Shown here: piece after piece, positions 41,859-53,770 of the stretch
Position numbering within the stretch: position 1 is the first letter of the stretch
Layout of the letters: each line of letters starts with the position of its first letter
Source: Paulownia fortunei
Lineage: Eukaryota; Streptophyta; Magnoliopsida; Lamiales; Paulowniaceae
DNA: 64,000 bases
NCBI GenBank assembly: GCA_019321725.1
Contig: CM033116.1
Span: 2,476,642 to 2,540,641, forward strand
Direction of reading: 5' to 3'
Translations under genes and position numbers: made by a program
Notes under the pieces: model-generated
Seen by the model: the letters and a program-made list of their open reading frames with translations, nothing else
Databases searched by the model: none
What the model was told of the DNA's origin: nothing

Positions 41859-42660
41859 TTTACTTTGTATCCTCCTTCCTCACCCAAGCACGCAGATAAA
41901 CAAATACCTCTAGAAAAAAAAATTATATTATATAGCCTTCGTGCAACTCCAGTCAAGTTCACTGAAAAATGAACATCAGTGCAGCCTAGTCTTACCTTTT
42001 TGAACAACCCAAAAAATGGCACTATTTTAGAAAATCGTGAGTTTTATTAAACTCAAATAGGCAGAATCCAAGAAAATGGGATACAATTATTTAGTGATAT
42101 AATGCATTAGCATTTAATCATTATTTCGAATATAAGACGACTTTAGCTTTTTCCCTTAAACACCCGACTACCAGAATCCATAGAAATCACATCTTTTATG
42201 CCATCCAAAACCCAGTCCTCCCCACCCCTACCCCTCTCCAAACAAAAACTAAAGAAAAGGAAAGAAAAAGTGGACGTATATTAGACAGCAAGTTAAAGTG
42301 GGGTGGAGAATTACCAGTACATAAAAAATGAGTGTTTCAAGCAGCCAGCATACACACCTGTCCGTTACGCAAGAAGATAAACAATGCATCAGTAATGACA
42401 CTGGTTGAATTAAAAAGAAATAAGAAAAAAAAACAGAAAAGATACAGAAAACACACTCAAAAAAATTCAAGAAAACAATGCAACAGTACTGACGCTGATC
42501 ACAGGTGAAAAAAAAATAGAAAATATACAGAAAACACACGCACAAAAAAAAAAAGAAAAAAACTTGCAGATTTTCTCTTTTCTGCGTCTCTTGCTTACTT
42601 CGTGAGTTGCAGAGGGTTCTGCAAAACGGGATAAGTGCTAAAGATTCCAATGCACAACCC
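41859..42660 (-). promoter_or_regulatory. CALS3: CALS3 leader and proximal promoter region
   Basis: Upstream of the ATG on the minus strand, a candidate 84-nt 5'-UTR intron has an acceptor (TTCTAG) at about 41910-41911 and a donor (AAG followed by GTAAGACT) at about 41995. The sequence to about 42660 is rich in poly-A and poly-pyrimidine tracts. No TATA box could be chosen with confidence, so the start site is unresolved. Confidence 0.35.
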
Positions 42661-45600
42661 TATGAGAGAGAAAAGGGGAGAAAAAGGCAGTGGGTATTTG
42701 GGGGCGTGGGGGTGGTGCTGTGGTTTTAAGCTACTTAGCAAGAAAGGAAGAAAGAGAGAAGGAATATGGAAGCAACGGAAAGTTAATCAAAATTTTGGAT
42801 TCATGTGGGACGCTAATATATTGTGGAGTCCCGTGCTGCAGATATGCCCGTGCTTTTCTTGGGAATTACGAGGCTGCCACTCTGGGTTACCAGGGAAAGT
42901 TTTATAAAAAAGATGGGGGAAATTATATAAAAACGGAAATAGAGAAACTCTCAATCAATTCAAATAAGGCGTGATAATCTCCTTAATTAAAATTTCCTGA
43001 CTTCTAATTTTACTGAGCTAAATTATTAAAATGTAAATAAATTGTTTTCTTATTGGTTTTACATCACAAAAAATTTGTATTCATAACATAATTTCATCAA
43101 AATATTTAATCATATAATTATGTTACAATAGCAAGAGAAGGATTATGTCGGTTTTTTATTATTTGGAACGAAATAAATACAAATTAAGGTAATAATTTGA
43201 AGTAGGGATTTATTTTTAAAAAAAATATTAAAAATATGATTAAATTATTCTAATTACATTGAAAAGAAAAAAAAAATACCAAACACTAGCATAATTTTTA
43301 TTTACGTGAGCGAGGCAAAAAGTACAAAAAAATATTGTAACAAAAAAATATTGTAAATGAAAAATAAGTTTTCATTTCATTGTGCATAACAATATGAAAT
43401 AAGATATTAATGTTGCGTTGCAACGTTCTAAATTATAATTGAACTTGCGATAAATAAAAAATATATACCTATTATCATGTTGATATTTTAATTATTGATT
43501 GTAATTATATATACATCTAGCTTGATAACGAGTATGTGAATATACATAAAAAAAATATTATTGATATGTTATTAATGATATTCAAAAAAATTATGGGTAT
43601 TTAATTGTTGATGTTCAAAAAACAACTAGCTCCATCTTATACTATCCATAGATAGAAAAGTTTCAAAAAACATGATTTCCTAAAAATACTTAGGCAAAAT
43701 TTGAAAATTAAAGATTTTTATTTACCAAACATACTAGTAATAAGTAACAATTATGTGAATTTTTTTGTTCATCTGTATTTGATCATGAGAACAATAAGTA
43801 CTTGGTATTGAGAATTTTTTGAAATATTTTTTTTTAAATATTTTCTATTGGATTACTTAATCCTTGCAACATACATTAAATTTCAACATAATATAAGATG
43901 TAAAAAAAAATAAAAATTACAACAAATGACCTTTCATGATGAAACATGATTACCGTTAGTTTTTAACTTTTATTTTCAAATAAAAGTAGAATAATAACAT
44001 TTCAATTGTGTCCTAACATTTTATTTATTTAATTGCACTCTTGGCACTATTTAAATGTTGCAAATTGCATAAGGTGATGGATATATTTTGTTTCACCAAT
44101 TCTTATTACAATACACTCCATTAACTTTAATTTCTTACATTTACAATATATTAAATTGAAAATAGATTTACATTTTACTTGGCTATGATTCCTCACAACA
44201 TTTACCAACTATATCTCTAGATAAATCCATGCCAGGTAATTAACGTACAAATTCCAACATCCAAATAGATAATTATTTAGTTTCTTCTTATGCTTTTTAG
44301 GTTAACCTTAATAATTGTCAGGGGTAATTATGTCAAAACATGTACGAGGTAAAAACTCAAGGGCATTCAAGTGAAAAAGAGCTAAAACAAGGGCATTTCT
44401 ACCTCACATTTCAAAAAAGGTGGATTATTTCTTACCCAGTGTAGATAAAAAGGTCAGACAGCAATAGCCGTTTAAAAGTAATGAATGCACGATTTTACCC
44501 CTTATTAGGGATGTCAATGGCTCTAATCTGAGCTGGATTTGTCCGCTTTAAAAGTTTAAGGATTCAAACTCATTTTAAATTTATTTTCTGTAATTAAATT
44601 TATTAGATTCTTCAGATTTATTTAATAATTTAAAAAATATTAAAAATTGTTTTTTAAAAAAATATATTAATAAAAATTATTTTTTTAAAGAAATATAACA
44701 CAAATATATATAATAATTTTTTTTAAAAATAAAAAAAATTAAATTGATGGGATCCAAAAATAAGAAAACTCAAACTTTTAAAACTCGAGACGGACCCAAA
44801 TTTAAACCTACAGTATTACCATCCCTATTCCTAATAACCATTTAAATCTCGCCTCCCCATTCTCATTCCATAGGGTATAAAATATCAACATCAGGGTCAA
44901 TTCGGGAATTAGAATATCAACACAGTCCTTTCTCTTTTTTTAGCAAATCGTTTCTGGCGTTGTTATTGGTCCGAGAAAACAATTGTAGGACATCAATTCC
45001 TGGTATTAATATCCTCTAAACCTAGGATGTTTTGTCTCTTTGTTTTATACCACTTTTCCGAAACATGGGGTCCACTTTTTCGATCTCATAAGCAGTATAC
45101 GTAGTAATACGTGGCCTCTGAAGAAGGTTTGAAAAGATAAAAACCAAAAGTATGCAGAAAAATGTTGCATAAAAAAATTGTAAAGAAAAACTAATTAATA
45201 GAGATTCAATAATGCTTTTTCTGGATCTTACACGTGGAATGACAGGAGGGCTGGTTTATTAAAATTTTAAATATAATTTATTAAAATTTTTATAAATTTG
45301 AAATTTATTAGGTTGGACTTGTTAAGACTTATTTTATAATTATAAAAAATTTATTTTGTTTGAAAAAATAATTATAACTTTGTACTTTTTTCATGGTATG
45401 TAAAAAAGAATTATTTTTTTTTTAATTTATGTGTGTGTATGTTTTAATTTTTTTAAAATTGTAATTTCAAACATGTTAAGTCTTTTATATATTGAATTAT
45501 TTAGTATAGGTTATTATTTTGATTCATAAGAGTACTATTATTATATTTTGTATGTGAATATATATAGTTATATATAGTATGTACGTATATTTTCATATAT

Positions 45601-47380
45601 GAATATAAATGCAACACAAATATATACATAAATGAATACGCACACACTATATATAAATATTATTAAAATGAATTAGATTAGGTTCCATGACTGTTCATAT
45701 TTCAAATTTATTGTCATCCCTATTTTATTTACATAGTATTTATGTAAATAATTATTTTTTTGGGGATGTAGTAGCATCACTCTGTTATGTTCTAAATAAT
45801 CTCAAATCGCACAGTAAATATTGATAAATTGTCATTCAAAAGACGAGCTGTGTTTTTCTTTCACTAATTGCAACTATGTTTCTTTAATTTTTGTTAGAGT
45901 TATAATGCAAGTAATTTTGAGAATGCAGAAGCGAGGCCAAGCATTTTGGTTTAGAAATAAAAGAAAATATTAGGGAAGTATGTATATATATTAAGTGATT
46001 TACAATCGTGAAATCATGAAAAATTCACAAGTTTATAACTTTAATTTAAAACTTTCATGATAATATATGTATAATTTAAAATTTATTATTCTTATTTATA
46101 TAGGACATGGATTTTTATTTTTTTTTAAATTATCCTTTGAATTGAAATAACAATGCAATAACACTAATTCTCAACTATTATTTTTTTAAGAATACTAATG
46201 AAATAAACAAAAGTTAATATTTCAACTATTATTTAAAAATTCATATCAAATAAAATGAAATGACTAAATTATTATTTTTGAAAGAAGAGATTAATTTTTC
46301 AATTTTCCTCGAGCATAATTTGAGGACCGTAGCATTATTCAGGTCGTTTTAATTGTAAAAGACACAAAATCCCTTATGCCAAACTACATCATGCATTCTT
46401 TGGATTTTATTGAAAAAGTTGTTTACTTTATCGTATATTATATGTGATTTGCCATACAACCCGACAATAAATTAATAGATAATGAGGGTAAATATTATTT
46501 TAAAAAAATATATAATTACATGCTTCAAATCATATATTATAGTCTTTTAATTTTTTCAGAATTATGGAAAATTCCCCAACAATTTTTCTGTTGTTCAGGC
46601 ACATGCATGTGCAAAATATACTTGTCCATGTGAAGTTTTGTGCTTGACAAATAAGGCTTCTCCAAATTGATTGCGCCCATGATTGTGTCATTCAGTTGGA
46701 TTTCAAGTGGGTCAGATCAATGATGGATATGAATGTTGTCATTGAATTTTCATTTTTCAACTTATAAGATCGGTCTTGTAGGTCCGACCTGGTTGGATTT
46801 GAATTATATGGAGAATGTCTTATGTATGTATAAAAAAGATGGTTAATCAAATTTATTTTATTTTTCAATTTAATAGAAGTTCAAAAAAATAAATAGAGTT
46901 CAAAAAATATCGAGAGAAATGAAAAAAACAAGTTCGATTACATTTATTTCTAATCCTAAATGGAATGGAACGGCGTAGGAATCCATATGTAAACATAGTA
47001 TCTATTTATATACTCTTAAATGAGCACTTGAGAATGTATATAATCCTATTCCGGCTTGGTGCGATATGAAATGAATTTATAATCATGGAATTGACTCGAT
47101 CAACAAATTATAAGTTTATAACTTTAGTTCATTATCGTTTTTGTCGGAATAGATCTACTAATTATTTGATTCCAGTCAGTAAGAGGGATATTGAATTAAA
47201 AAATAAATCCTAAAAGCTAAAAAAGGGTATTTTTAGCAATTGTAATAAGTGCAAGCGTAAGAAAATCTAAACGAGTATTATATGATATCATTAACAAATA
47301 CGTCAACGCATTATTGTAATAAAAAATTGAATATCAATTACAACATACTACTCTTGCATACATATGGGGCATTTCAGACT
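42661..47380. other. AT-rich spacer between CALS3 and the FAD2 pair
   Basis: No coding region, RNA gene or conserved domain is recognised. The sequence is extremely AT-rich with many A/T runs. One inverted-repeat element (44502-44837) is listed separately. A related-looking fragment, TGTCATCCCTATTTTATT, sits near 45711. The rest appears to be decayed non-coding DNA. Confidence 0.6.
44502..44837. mobile_element. MITE-like inverted-repeat element
   Basis: The left end TTATTAGGGATGTCAATGG and the right end, which reverse-complements to TTATTAGGAATAGGGATGG, share TTATTAGG and TAGGGATG cores in inverted orientation. The interior is AT-rich with no coding capacity. Elements with GGGATGGCAA-like ends are common in plant genomes (general knowledge). 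The superfamily is not assigned. Confidence 0.45.
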
Positions 47381-47480
47381 CCTCTTACAAAAGTTCGAAA
47401 TCCATTTGAGATCCCTTCAAATAAACAGAACATAATAAGTATTTGAACTAGCACAAACACAGTTAGCTTAGACTAAAAAG

Positions 47481-47486
47481 TTTATT
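47481..47486 (-). terminator. Candidate poly(A) signal of the downstream FAD2 copy
   Basis: AATAAA on the minus strand lies about 145 nt after the ancestral stop and about 20 nt after the stop of the shifted frame. The equivalent place in the intact copy reads AATGAA, so the two copies may be polyadenylated differently. Confidence 0.4.
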
Positions 47487-47506
47487 ACATGGAGGGAGTG
47501 CACGAA

Positions 47507-48784
47507 CTAAAAGATGCCTGACCGAGGGATGCATTTTCTCATAGAGAAAAACATCAAGATTTTCCTCCTATCTCCAAACATGCTAAAGAACCATTTCACC
47601 AACACAAGTACATAGTAGTAATCACATCTTACTCTAACTTGTTCTTGTACCAGAATACGCCCTTCTCTGGAGTACTCTCGTCTGGTTCGACACAGACATT
47701 CCATTGCCTCCCTCCACAGAGCCTTGTAAAATGGGGTTCCATCAAATTGATAATACTGGCCCAATATCGGCTTGATTGCCTTAGTTGCCTCCATTGCATG
47801 GTAATGTGGCATCGTTGAGAAGAGGTGGTGCGCCACATGTGTGTCTGTAATGTTGTGGAAAACCTTGTTCAGCACTCCGTAATCTCTATCAACAGTTGCC
47901 AAAGCTCCCCTCAGCCAGTCCCACTCAGAAGAATCATAATGTGGCAATGCAGGGTGAGTGTGCTGCAAGTAATTGATCAAGAGGACGAAGCCATTCACAA
48001 TGAGTAATGGTACCCCATACATACAAATCAGCCAAGCCAGCCCTTTTGCCAAAGCCACAAGGTAAAGTAGATATGTAGCAGCAATAACACCGGCATCAGA
48101 AATGTAGATTTGAAGTCTCTCATGATCATTGTATATTGGGCCATATGGATCATAGTGGGATGCAAAACGATGGTAAGGCCTGCCAGAAACGTTGAAGGCC
48201 GAGTACAGAGGCCAACCGAAAGTAAGGGTGATAACAAGTGTCAAGACCCTGCCTGTTGGGTTGTTCAAGTATTTGAAGTACCATGCAATTTTGGATTTAG
48301 GCTTTGGGACAAAGACTTCATCAGGCTCGAGGGATCCAATGTTGCAGTGGTGTCGACGGTGACTATATATAAATGAAAAGTAAGGGACTAGTAGGACTGA
48401 GTGGAGGATCAGACCAACAGTGTCATCAACCCACTGGTAATCACTAAATGCATGGTGACCACAATCATGGGCTATCACCCAGAGTCCGGTGGAAACGCAA
48501 CCTTGAAAAATCCAGTAAACAGGCCATGCAATGTAGGAGTAGGACCAAGAAAGGAGATGGAAGTAAGTACTAGCAATGTAGTAGAAAAGGAAAACGAAGA
48601 AGAGGTCATAAACCACATAAGAGAACGAGCGACTGAGAGATCTGTTGAAGAAGCAATGGGGTGGGATGGCCTTCTTTATGTCGCCAAGTGTGAAAGAAGG
48701 CTTTGTGTGAGGCATCCTTTGGAGGTGATTCTTCTTTTGTTCACCTTTGGTTGTTGGGGCAGACATGCGGCCTCCGGTTCTCAT
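47507..48784 (-). CDS. FAD2-type omega-6 (delta-12) desaturase, tandem copy with a frameshifted C-terminus
   Basis: Intronless reading frame of 425 residues, colinear with the intact FAD2 at 50484-51638 up to about residue 364. The three histidine boxes are present: HDCGHH (106-111), HRRHH (142-146) and HVAHH (316-320). Box 1 has Asp where the neighbour has Glu, and box 2 sits in [13 protein letters not shown] instead of [14 protein letters not shown] 2-bp deletion near 47692 shifts the frame after ECLC. The normal end (VEPDES to YKNKLE, stop at 47629-47631) is replaced by about 60 unrelated residues ending at 47507. The lost tail includes the YKNKL-type ER retrieval signal. The copy also appears to lack the leader exon and promoter. 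Probably a decaying pseudogene, though a diverged enzyme cannot be excluded. Confidence 0.8.
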   Translation of the reverse strand: MRTGGRMSAPTTKGEQKKNHLQRMPHTKPSFTLGDIKKAIPPHCFFNRSLSRSFSYVVYDLFFVFLFYYIASTYFHLLSWSYSYIAWPVYWIFQGCVSTGLWVIAHDCGHHAFSDYQWVDDTVGLILHSVLLVPYFSFIYSHRRHHCNIGSLEPDEVFVPKPKSKIAWYFKYLNNPTGRVLTLVITLTFGWPLYSAFNVSGRPYHRFASHYDPYGPIYNDHERLQIYISDAGVIAATYLLYLVALAKGLAWLICMYGVPLLIVNGFVLLINYLQHTHPALPHYDSSEWDWLRGALATVDRDYGVLNKVFHNITDTHVAHHLFSTMPHYHAMEATKAIKPILGQYYQFDGTPFYKALWREAMECLCRTRREYSREGRILVQEQVRVRCDYYYVLVLVKWFFSMFGDRRKILMFFSMRKCIPRSGIF

Positions 48785-50483
48785 TCTGCTACAGCACCCT
48801 GCCCTGCTTAACAGGGCCTTAAAAACATTTATGTACTAGTTAATCATGGCGGTTGTTCAGACATCAATTTACACAATTCCTATTCTGAATCAATGACAAA
48901 TTAGCTCCTTAAACAGTGCCCGGACTTTAAAAGAAATCCTAATCACAGTAATTTTTTCTGTTCCACTGAATGTATTTAAATAGGCAAGAATCTATTACCA
49001 GAACCTGAAATGAAAAACAACATGACAAGGAATCAATGAATGTGACAAACATCACACCAGAATTAACAGTCATGCATTCACTAATAGATATGCAGTACTA
49101 GCTGGTTACAGGATTACAAATTCATATTCACTAACAATCATGGTTAGACATAGTGAATCAATTCCTATTTTATAATCCAGCAAAATGAAGTATACAAACA
49201 TATAAGGTAATTCTGACTAAAAGGAATAGAAATCATTGCTTGGATACAGAGAATAAAGAACTTCCTGAGTAGAAAATGAGATGTGGTGAATGAATTCTGT
49301 GGTGAATGAATTCTGAGGTCCATAAAGGAACATTTCCCAACTATATCCTTTTAATTACTTATACCAGCAAACCTGAAAATCCTCATGACAAAAACTTTGA
49401 ATCAGAAACATCCTTTCAATTGGGGAATAAATCAGTAAATGGAAAATATGTATAATTGTATATCTTCTATTTGCAGGTGCACAACATAGCTTAATAGATG
49501 TTAAAACATATATTACCTCTTTTGGAAAATAAAAGATATATTGTGTTGCTTGAGTTTTTATAGTTGAGCAAATAATCGAAGTTGGAGGAGGTCCCACATC
49601 TCTTCAAATGGAAATCATAACCATAAGAAGGCAGATAACAAAATATACAGCCTAAAAAAAGATACATTCTTTATTTGTTGTCGTCGTTCTTCTTATTATT
49701 ATTTGTGAAATTGGGATTTGTATCAGCCCATAAAAAAGTATATATGTAAAAAAGAAATTAACTTTCAGCATGGATGTAATACACTTTCAAGTGGTATTTA
49801 AAACAATAATAATGGATGTAAAACTCCAGAAGATTTTCTGAGTCAATCAAAGCAGAAAACCAGATTTTATGGTGAAAAGGATTCTTCCAAGAAGATATCA
49901 CGCAACACATATAAGTTAGATAAAGTAAATCCAATACTATCAAAACAGAAGCCTTGAAATCTATTCAATTGACAACACCAATCCGTGTTCATCTATCGTA
50001 GCCCATGTATTTTACCATTAAAATACATCAAAACAAAAAGAGAGAAAATAAACTAAAAAAATAAGTTGTTTTACTACAGATTTTCCTCCATCATTTTACA
50101 TGCAGACAAAACATAAAGATAACAAGCACATAAAAACAACTAGAAGGTCATGTTTACATGCTAGTTTTAAATAACAATTGATTCACATTTCAAATATCTG
50201 CAGATTTGTCATGTCAAAGGAATCAACAAAATTGTCTAACCAAATATCTCAAGCCATTCATAAAAGTTTGAAATCCATTTCAGGTCCCTTAAAATAAACA
50301 GGACATAATAAAGTATTCGAACTAGCACAAACACAGTTACCTAAGACTAAAAGTTCATTACATGGAGGGAATGCACGAATTAAAAGATGCCTAACTAGAG
50401 GGAAAAACAACACGATTTTCCTCCCTCTCCACACATGCTAAAGAACCATTTCACTAACGCAAGTACATATCACCAACCACATC
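48785..50483 (-). other. Spacer between FAD2 copies: orphan leader-intron fragment plus 3' flank
   Basis: The part from 48803 to about 50140 is the duplicated leader intron of FAD2, with an acceptor-like AG kept near 48804. It has no matching upstream exon. From about 50262 to 50483 is the 3' flank of the intact copy. The stretch 50140-50262 belongs to neither unit by eye and may mark the breakpoint. No other gene is seen. Confidence 0.65.
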
Positions 50484-51638
50484 TTACTCTAACTTGTTCT
50501 TGTACCAGAATACGCCCTTCTCTGGAGTACTCTCGTCTGGTTCGACATACAAACATTCTCTTGCCTCCCTCCACATAGCCTTGTAAAATGGGGTTCCATC
50601 AAATTGATAATACTGGCCCAATATCGGCTTGATTGCCTTAGTTGCCTCCATTGCATGGTAATGTGGCATCGTTGAGAAGAGGTGGTGCGCCACATGTGTG
50701 TCTGTAATGTTGTGGAAAACCTTGTTCAGCACTCCGTAATCTCTATCAACAGTTGCCAAAGCTCCCCTCAGCCAGTCCCACTCAGAAGAATCATAATGTG
50801 GCAGTGCAGGGTGAGTGTGCTGCAAGTATGTGATCAAGACGAGGAAGCCATTCACAATGAGTAATGGTACCCCATACATACATACGAGCCAAGCCAGCCC
50901 TTTAACCAAAGCTACTCGATAAAGTACATATGTGGCAGCTATAACACCAGCATCAGAAATGAAGATTTGAAGTCTCTCACGATCATTGTATATTGGGCCA
51001 TATGGATCATAGTGGGATGCAAAACGATGGTAAGGCCTGCCAGAAACGTTGAAGGCCAAGTACAGAGGCCAACCGAGAGTAAGGGTGATAAACAGTGTCA
51101 CGACCCTGCCAGGTGGATTGTTCAAGTATTTGAAATACCATGAAATTTTGGATTTAGGCTTTGGGACAAAGACTTCGTCACGGTCGAGGGATCCAGTGTT
51201 GGAGTGGTGTCTACGATGACTATATTTCCATGAAAAATAAGGGACTAGTAGAGCAGAGTGGAGGATCAGACCAACAGTGTCATCAACCCACTGGTAATCA
51301 CTAAACGCATGGTGACCACACTCATGGGCTATCACCCAGACCCCAGTGCAAACACAACCTTGAATTATCCAGTAAACAGGCCATGTGAGGTAGCAGTAGG
51401 GAGAAGGAAGGAGATGGAAGTAAGTATTAGCAATGTAGTAGAAAAGGAAAACGAAAAAGAGGTCATAAACCACATAGGAGAATGAGCGACCGAGAGATCT
51501 GTTGAAGCAGTGGGGTGGGATGGCCTTCTTTATGTCACCAAGCGTGAAAGAAGGCTTCGTGTGAGGCATCCTTTGGAGGTGATTCTTCTTTTCTTCACTT
51601 TTGGCTGTTGGGGCAGACATGCGGCCTCCGGCTCCCAT
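50484..51638 (-). CDS. FAD2: Omega-6 (delta-12) fatty acid desaturase, ER type
   Basis: Introduces the delta-12 double bond into oleate on phosphatidylcholine to give linoleate, using cytochrome b5 as electron donor in the ER membrane (family knowledge). A single intronless coding exon of 384 residues, the normal FAD2 length. It starts [19 protein letters not shown]. Histidine boxes that bind the di-iron centre are HECGHH (105-110), HRRHH (141-145) and HVAHH (315-319). Hydrophobic segments lie near 56-100, 180-198 and 225-273. The C-terminal YKNKL-type motif (379-383) is the aromatic ER retrieval signal described for FAD2. It lacks the transit peptide expected of plastid FAD6. Expression should start from the non-coding exon at 53462-53630, with a 1.8-kb leader intron. 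This is the intact member of a tandem pair. Confidence 0.96.
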   Translation of the reverse strand: MGAGGRMSAPTAKSEEKKNHLQRMPHTKPSFTLGDIKKAIPPHCFNRSLGRSFSYVVYDLFFVFLFYYIANTYFHLLPSPYCYLTWPVYWIIQGCVCTGVWVIAHECGHHAFSDYQWVDDTVGLILHSALLVPYFSWKYSHRRHHSNTGSLDRDEVFVPKPKSKISWYFKYLNNPPGRVVTLFITLTLGWPLYLAFNVSGRPYHRFASHYDPYGPIYNDRERLQIFISDAGVIAATYVLYRVALVKGLAWLVCMYGVPLLIVNGFLVLITYLQHTHPALPHYDSSEWDWLRGALATVDRDYGVLNKVFHNITDTHVAHHLFSTMPHYHAMEATKAIKPILGQYYQFDGTPFYKAMWREARECLYVEPDESTPEKGVFWYKNKLE

Positions 51639-51657
51639 TTTGCCAGACCACCCTGAC

Positions 51658-53461
51658 CTGCTTCACAGTGCCTGTAAAACATGTATCTACATGTTAATCA
51701 AGGCGCGTAGGACGAGAGATATGTTTTTGTTCAGACATCAATTTAAACAATTCCCATTCAGAATCAACGACAAATTCGCTCCTTAAACTGTGCCCTGACT
51801 TAAAAAAAATCCTAATTACATTAATTTTTTCTAATCCGTTCACTATGAGATGTCAAATGTGGCACCTGATTTTTAGTGGGCAAGAATCCATTATCAGAAC
51901 CAGAAACGAAAAAAGTCATGACAAGGAATCAATGAAAGTGACAAACATCATACCAGAATTAACAATCTTGCATTCACTAATAGATATGCACTAGCTGGTT
52001 ACATGATTCTTGAATGTAACTGTAACAAATACACATATCATCAAAATAGGAGGGCTTGAGATCCAGATTTAAATGCCTGACAGGAATACCTCCGGAAATC
52101 AAGAATACTGACAAACAGTAACAATCACAAAAACAAATGTTTGAATGAGATTAGCTGCCAATGACAAGAGTATGTTTCTAAAATCCACATTAATGCCAAA
52201 TTTCTTATTAGTTGAATTGGAGTGAATCAATTACCATTTTATAATCCAGCAAAATCAAATATACAAACATTAAGGTAATTGTGACTAAAAAGGAAAAGAA
52301 ATCATTGCTGGGATACAGAGAAAAAAAGAAAAAATTAATTACACAATTCTTTCTGTATAAATGAGATGTGATGAATGAATTCTAAGGCCCATAAAGGAGT
52401 ATTTCCAAAATATCTCCTTCTAATTATTTCTGCCAGCAAATCCGAAAATCCTCATGACAAGAACTTTGAATCAACACACCTCCTTTCAAGTGGAGCATAA
52501 ATCTGTAAATGTGTAAATTGTCTATCTTCTATTTGCAGAATGCTAGCTGTGCACAGCGTAGCTTAATAGATGTGACATTGCAGGAGATCCCTCATCTCTT
52601 TTCAAATGGAAACCATAACCATAAATATTATTTTATTATGTTATTATTATAATTGTTAGAACATTATTAATAATGTTACTTTAATTTTTGTGAAAAGTGG
52701 ATTTGTTTCATCCCATAAAAAAAGTACATATGTAAAGCTAAAAGGGAATAGAAAAATTGAGAAGAAAATTTACTTTCAGCATAGATGTAACACACTTTCA
52801 AGTGGCATTTAAAACATTAACAATGGATGCAAAACTCCAGGGTACCCGGAGAGATATGACAGGGAAAAGGATTCTTCCAAGAAATGAGCCTCGTGCAACC
52901 CAAATAAGTTGATTAAATTAAATTTAAAACCATCAGAATAGATCCATGAAATCTGTACAATCGACAACACCAATCATTGTAAAATACATAATCCATGTTA
53001 ATGTACAGCAGCCCATTATAAAAAAAAGTAAGTAAAAAACTGTTTTATTACAGATTTTCCTCCAGCATTAAACATGCAGACAAACATAAAGATAACAAGC
53101 ACATAAAAAAACACAAGAATGTGGTTATCAGGCTTCAAAGAACCCAAAACATAGCACAAAAGCAACATAAAAACAACCCCGAAATGGATTCTTCAGAAAA
53201 CAAACAAGTGCATTCTCCAGATCCATTGATTATCTGGTAATGCTGCTCAACAACATGAGCTGAAAATTCGTAGACATTAAGGATTATCAATATGTTACAT
53301 ACAATTGAAAGAAAAAAAAACAAAAACTTACCCAAATACAAAAGAAACAAAAAGTACCACTTCAAGATATATATTTACGTTTCTCTTTATATGTACACAA
53401 ACAAGAACATGAGAATGCTGATGAATATTGGGATGGAGAGACTGATGAGAAAGAAGATTAC
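51658..53461 (-). other. FAD2: FAD2 5'-UTR intron
   Basis: The donor is TTTTCAG/GTAATC, with the first intron base at 53461. The acceptor is probably AAGCAG at 51658, 19 nt of leader before the ATG; TTTTACAG at 51672 is a close alternative. A long intron just before the start codon is a hallmark of plant FAD2 genes and often boosts expression. About 1.3 kb of it is repeated upstream of the downstream copy. Confidence 0.8.
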
Positions 53462-53630
53462 CTGAAAAGTTGCTTATGAAATTAATCTGAAAGCACTTCT
53501 GGAGAAGCACTTTCTTTCTTACTCTCTTTCTTTGCAAAAGCAGAAAGCTTTAATTTTTATTTTTCTCTCTTCCTTTGTCTTCTGGTTTTCTTTTTGTTGG
53601 TAACAAATGGTAAGCAGCAGTAGTTTTTGA
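53462..53630 (-). other. FAD2: FAD2 non-coding first exon
   Basis: Purine-rich leader on the minus strand, typical of FAD2, ending at the donor TTTTCAG/GTAATC. The upper boundary is estimated from the TATA box, so the start site is good to only about 20 nt. I see no upstream ATG in it. Confidence 0.6.
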
Positions 53631-53770
53631 TTGAGGACTAGTGGTTCACAAAGTCCTCTTAATATAGAACTCTCCGAAGCCACCTCACAAAGGCGGGTCC
53701 CACAAAGATCGCTCTTTCATGCAGGGCTCAACGTAACGAGCTAAAAGGCATGCTACGTGTCGAGAATCTG
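53631..53770 (-). promoter_or_regulatory. FAD2: FAD2 core promoter with TATA box and ABRE-like site
   Basis: TATATTAA on the minus strand at 53659-53666 is placed correctly for a start near 53630. ACGTGTC on the plus strand at 53755-53761 matches the ABRE core ACGTGKC, about 90 bp upstream of the TATA box. ABREs fit the seed or ABA-responsive expression known for FAD2 genes, but function here is inferred. Confidence 0.55.

Larger units (their letters stand above)
47390..53110. repeat. Tandem duplication containing the two FAD2 coding exons
   Basis: Unit 1 is about 47390-50140 and unit 2 about 50262-53110, direct orientation. Homology covers the 3' flank (both contain AGCACAAACACAGTTA), the coding exon and most of the leader intron (both contain CCTCATGACAA and ACATAAAGATAACAAGCAC). 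Unit 1 stops before the position that corresponds to the non-coding first exon (53462 onward). Flanks differ by many substitutions and indels, so the duplication is not very recent. Confidence 0.85.

Noticed and set aside
42249..42650. 133-residue minus-strand frame rich in Phe and Cys
   Set aside because: Composition reflects poly-A/poly-T tracts in the CALS3 upstream region; no recognisable domain.
47507..48784. A novel 425-residue desaturase with a new C-terminal domain
   Set aside because: The extra tail is explained by a 2-bp deletion; the normal FAD2 ending is still present in another frame.
47825..48811. Plus-strand reading frames opposite the FAD2 genes
   Set aside because: They mirror the conserved coding exon, appear at the same places in both copies and resemble no protein family.
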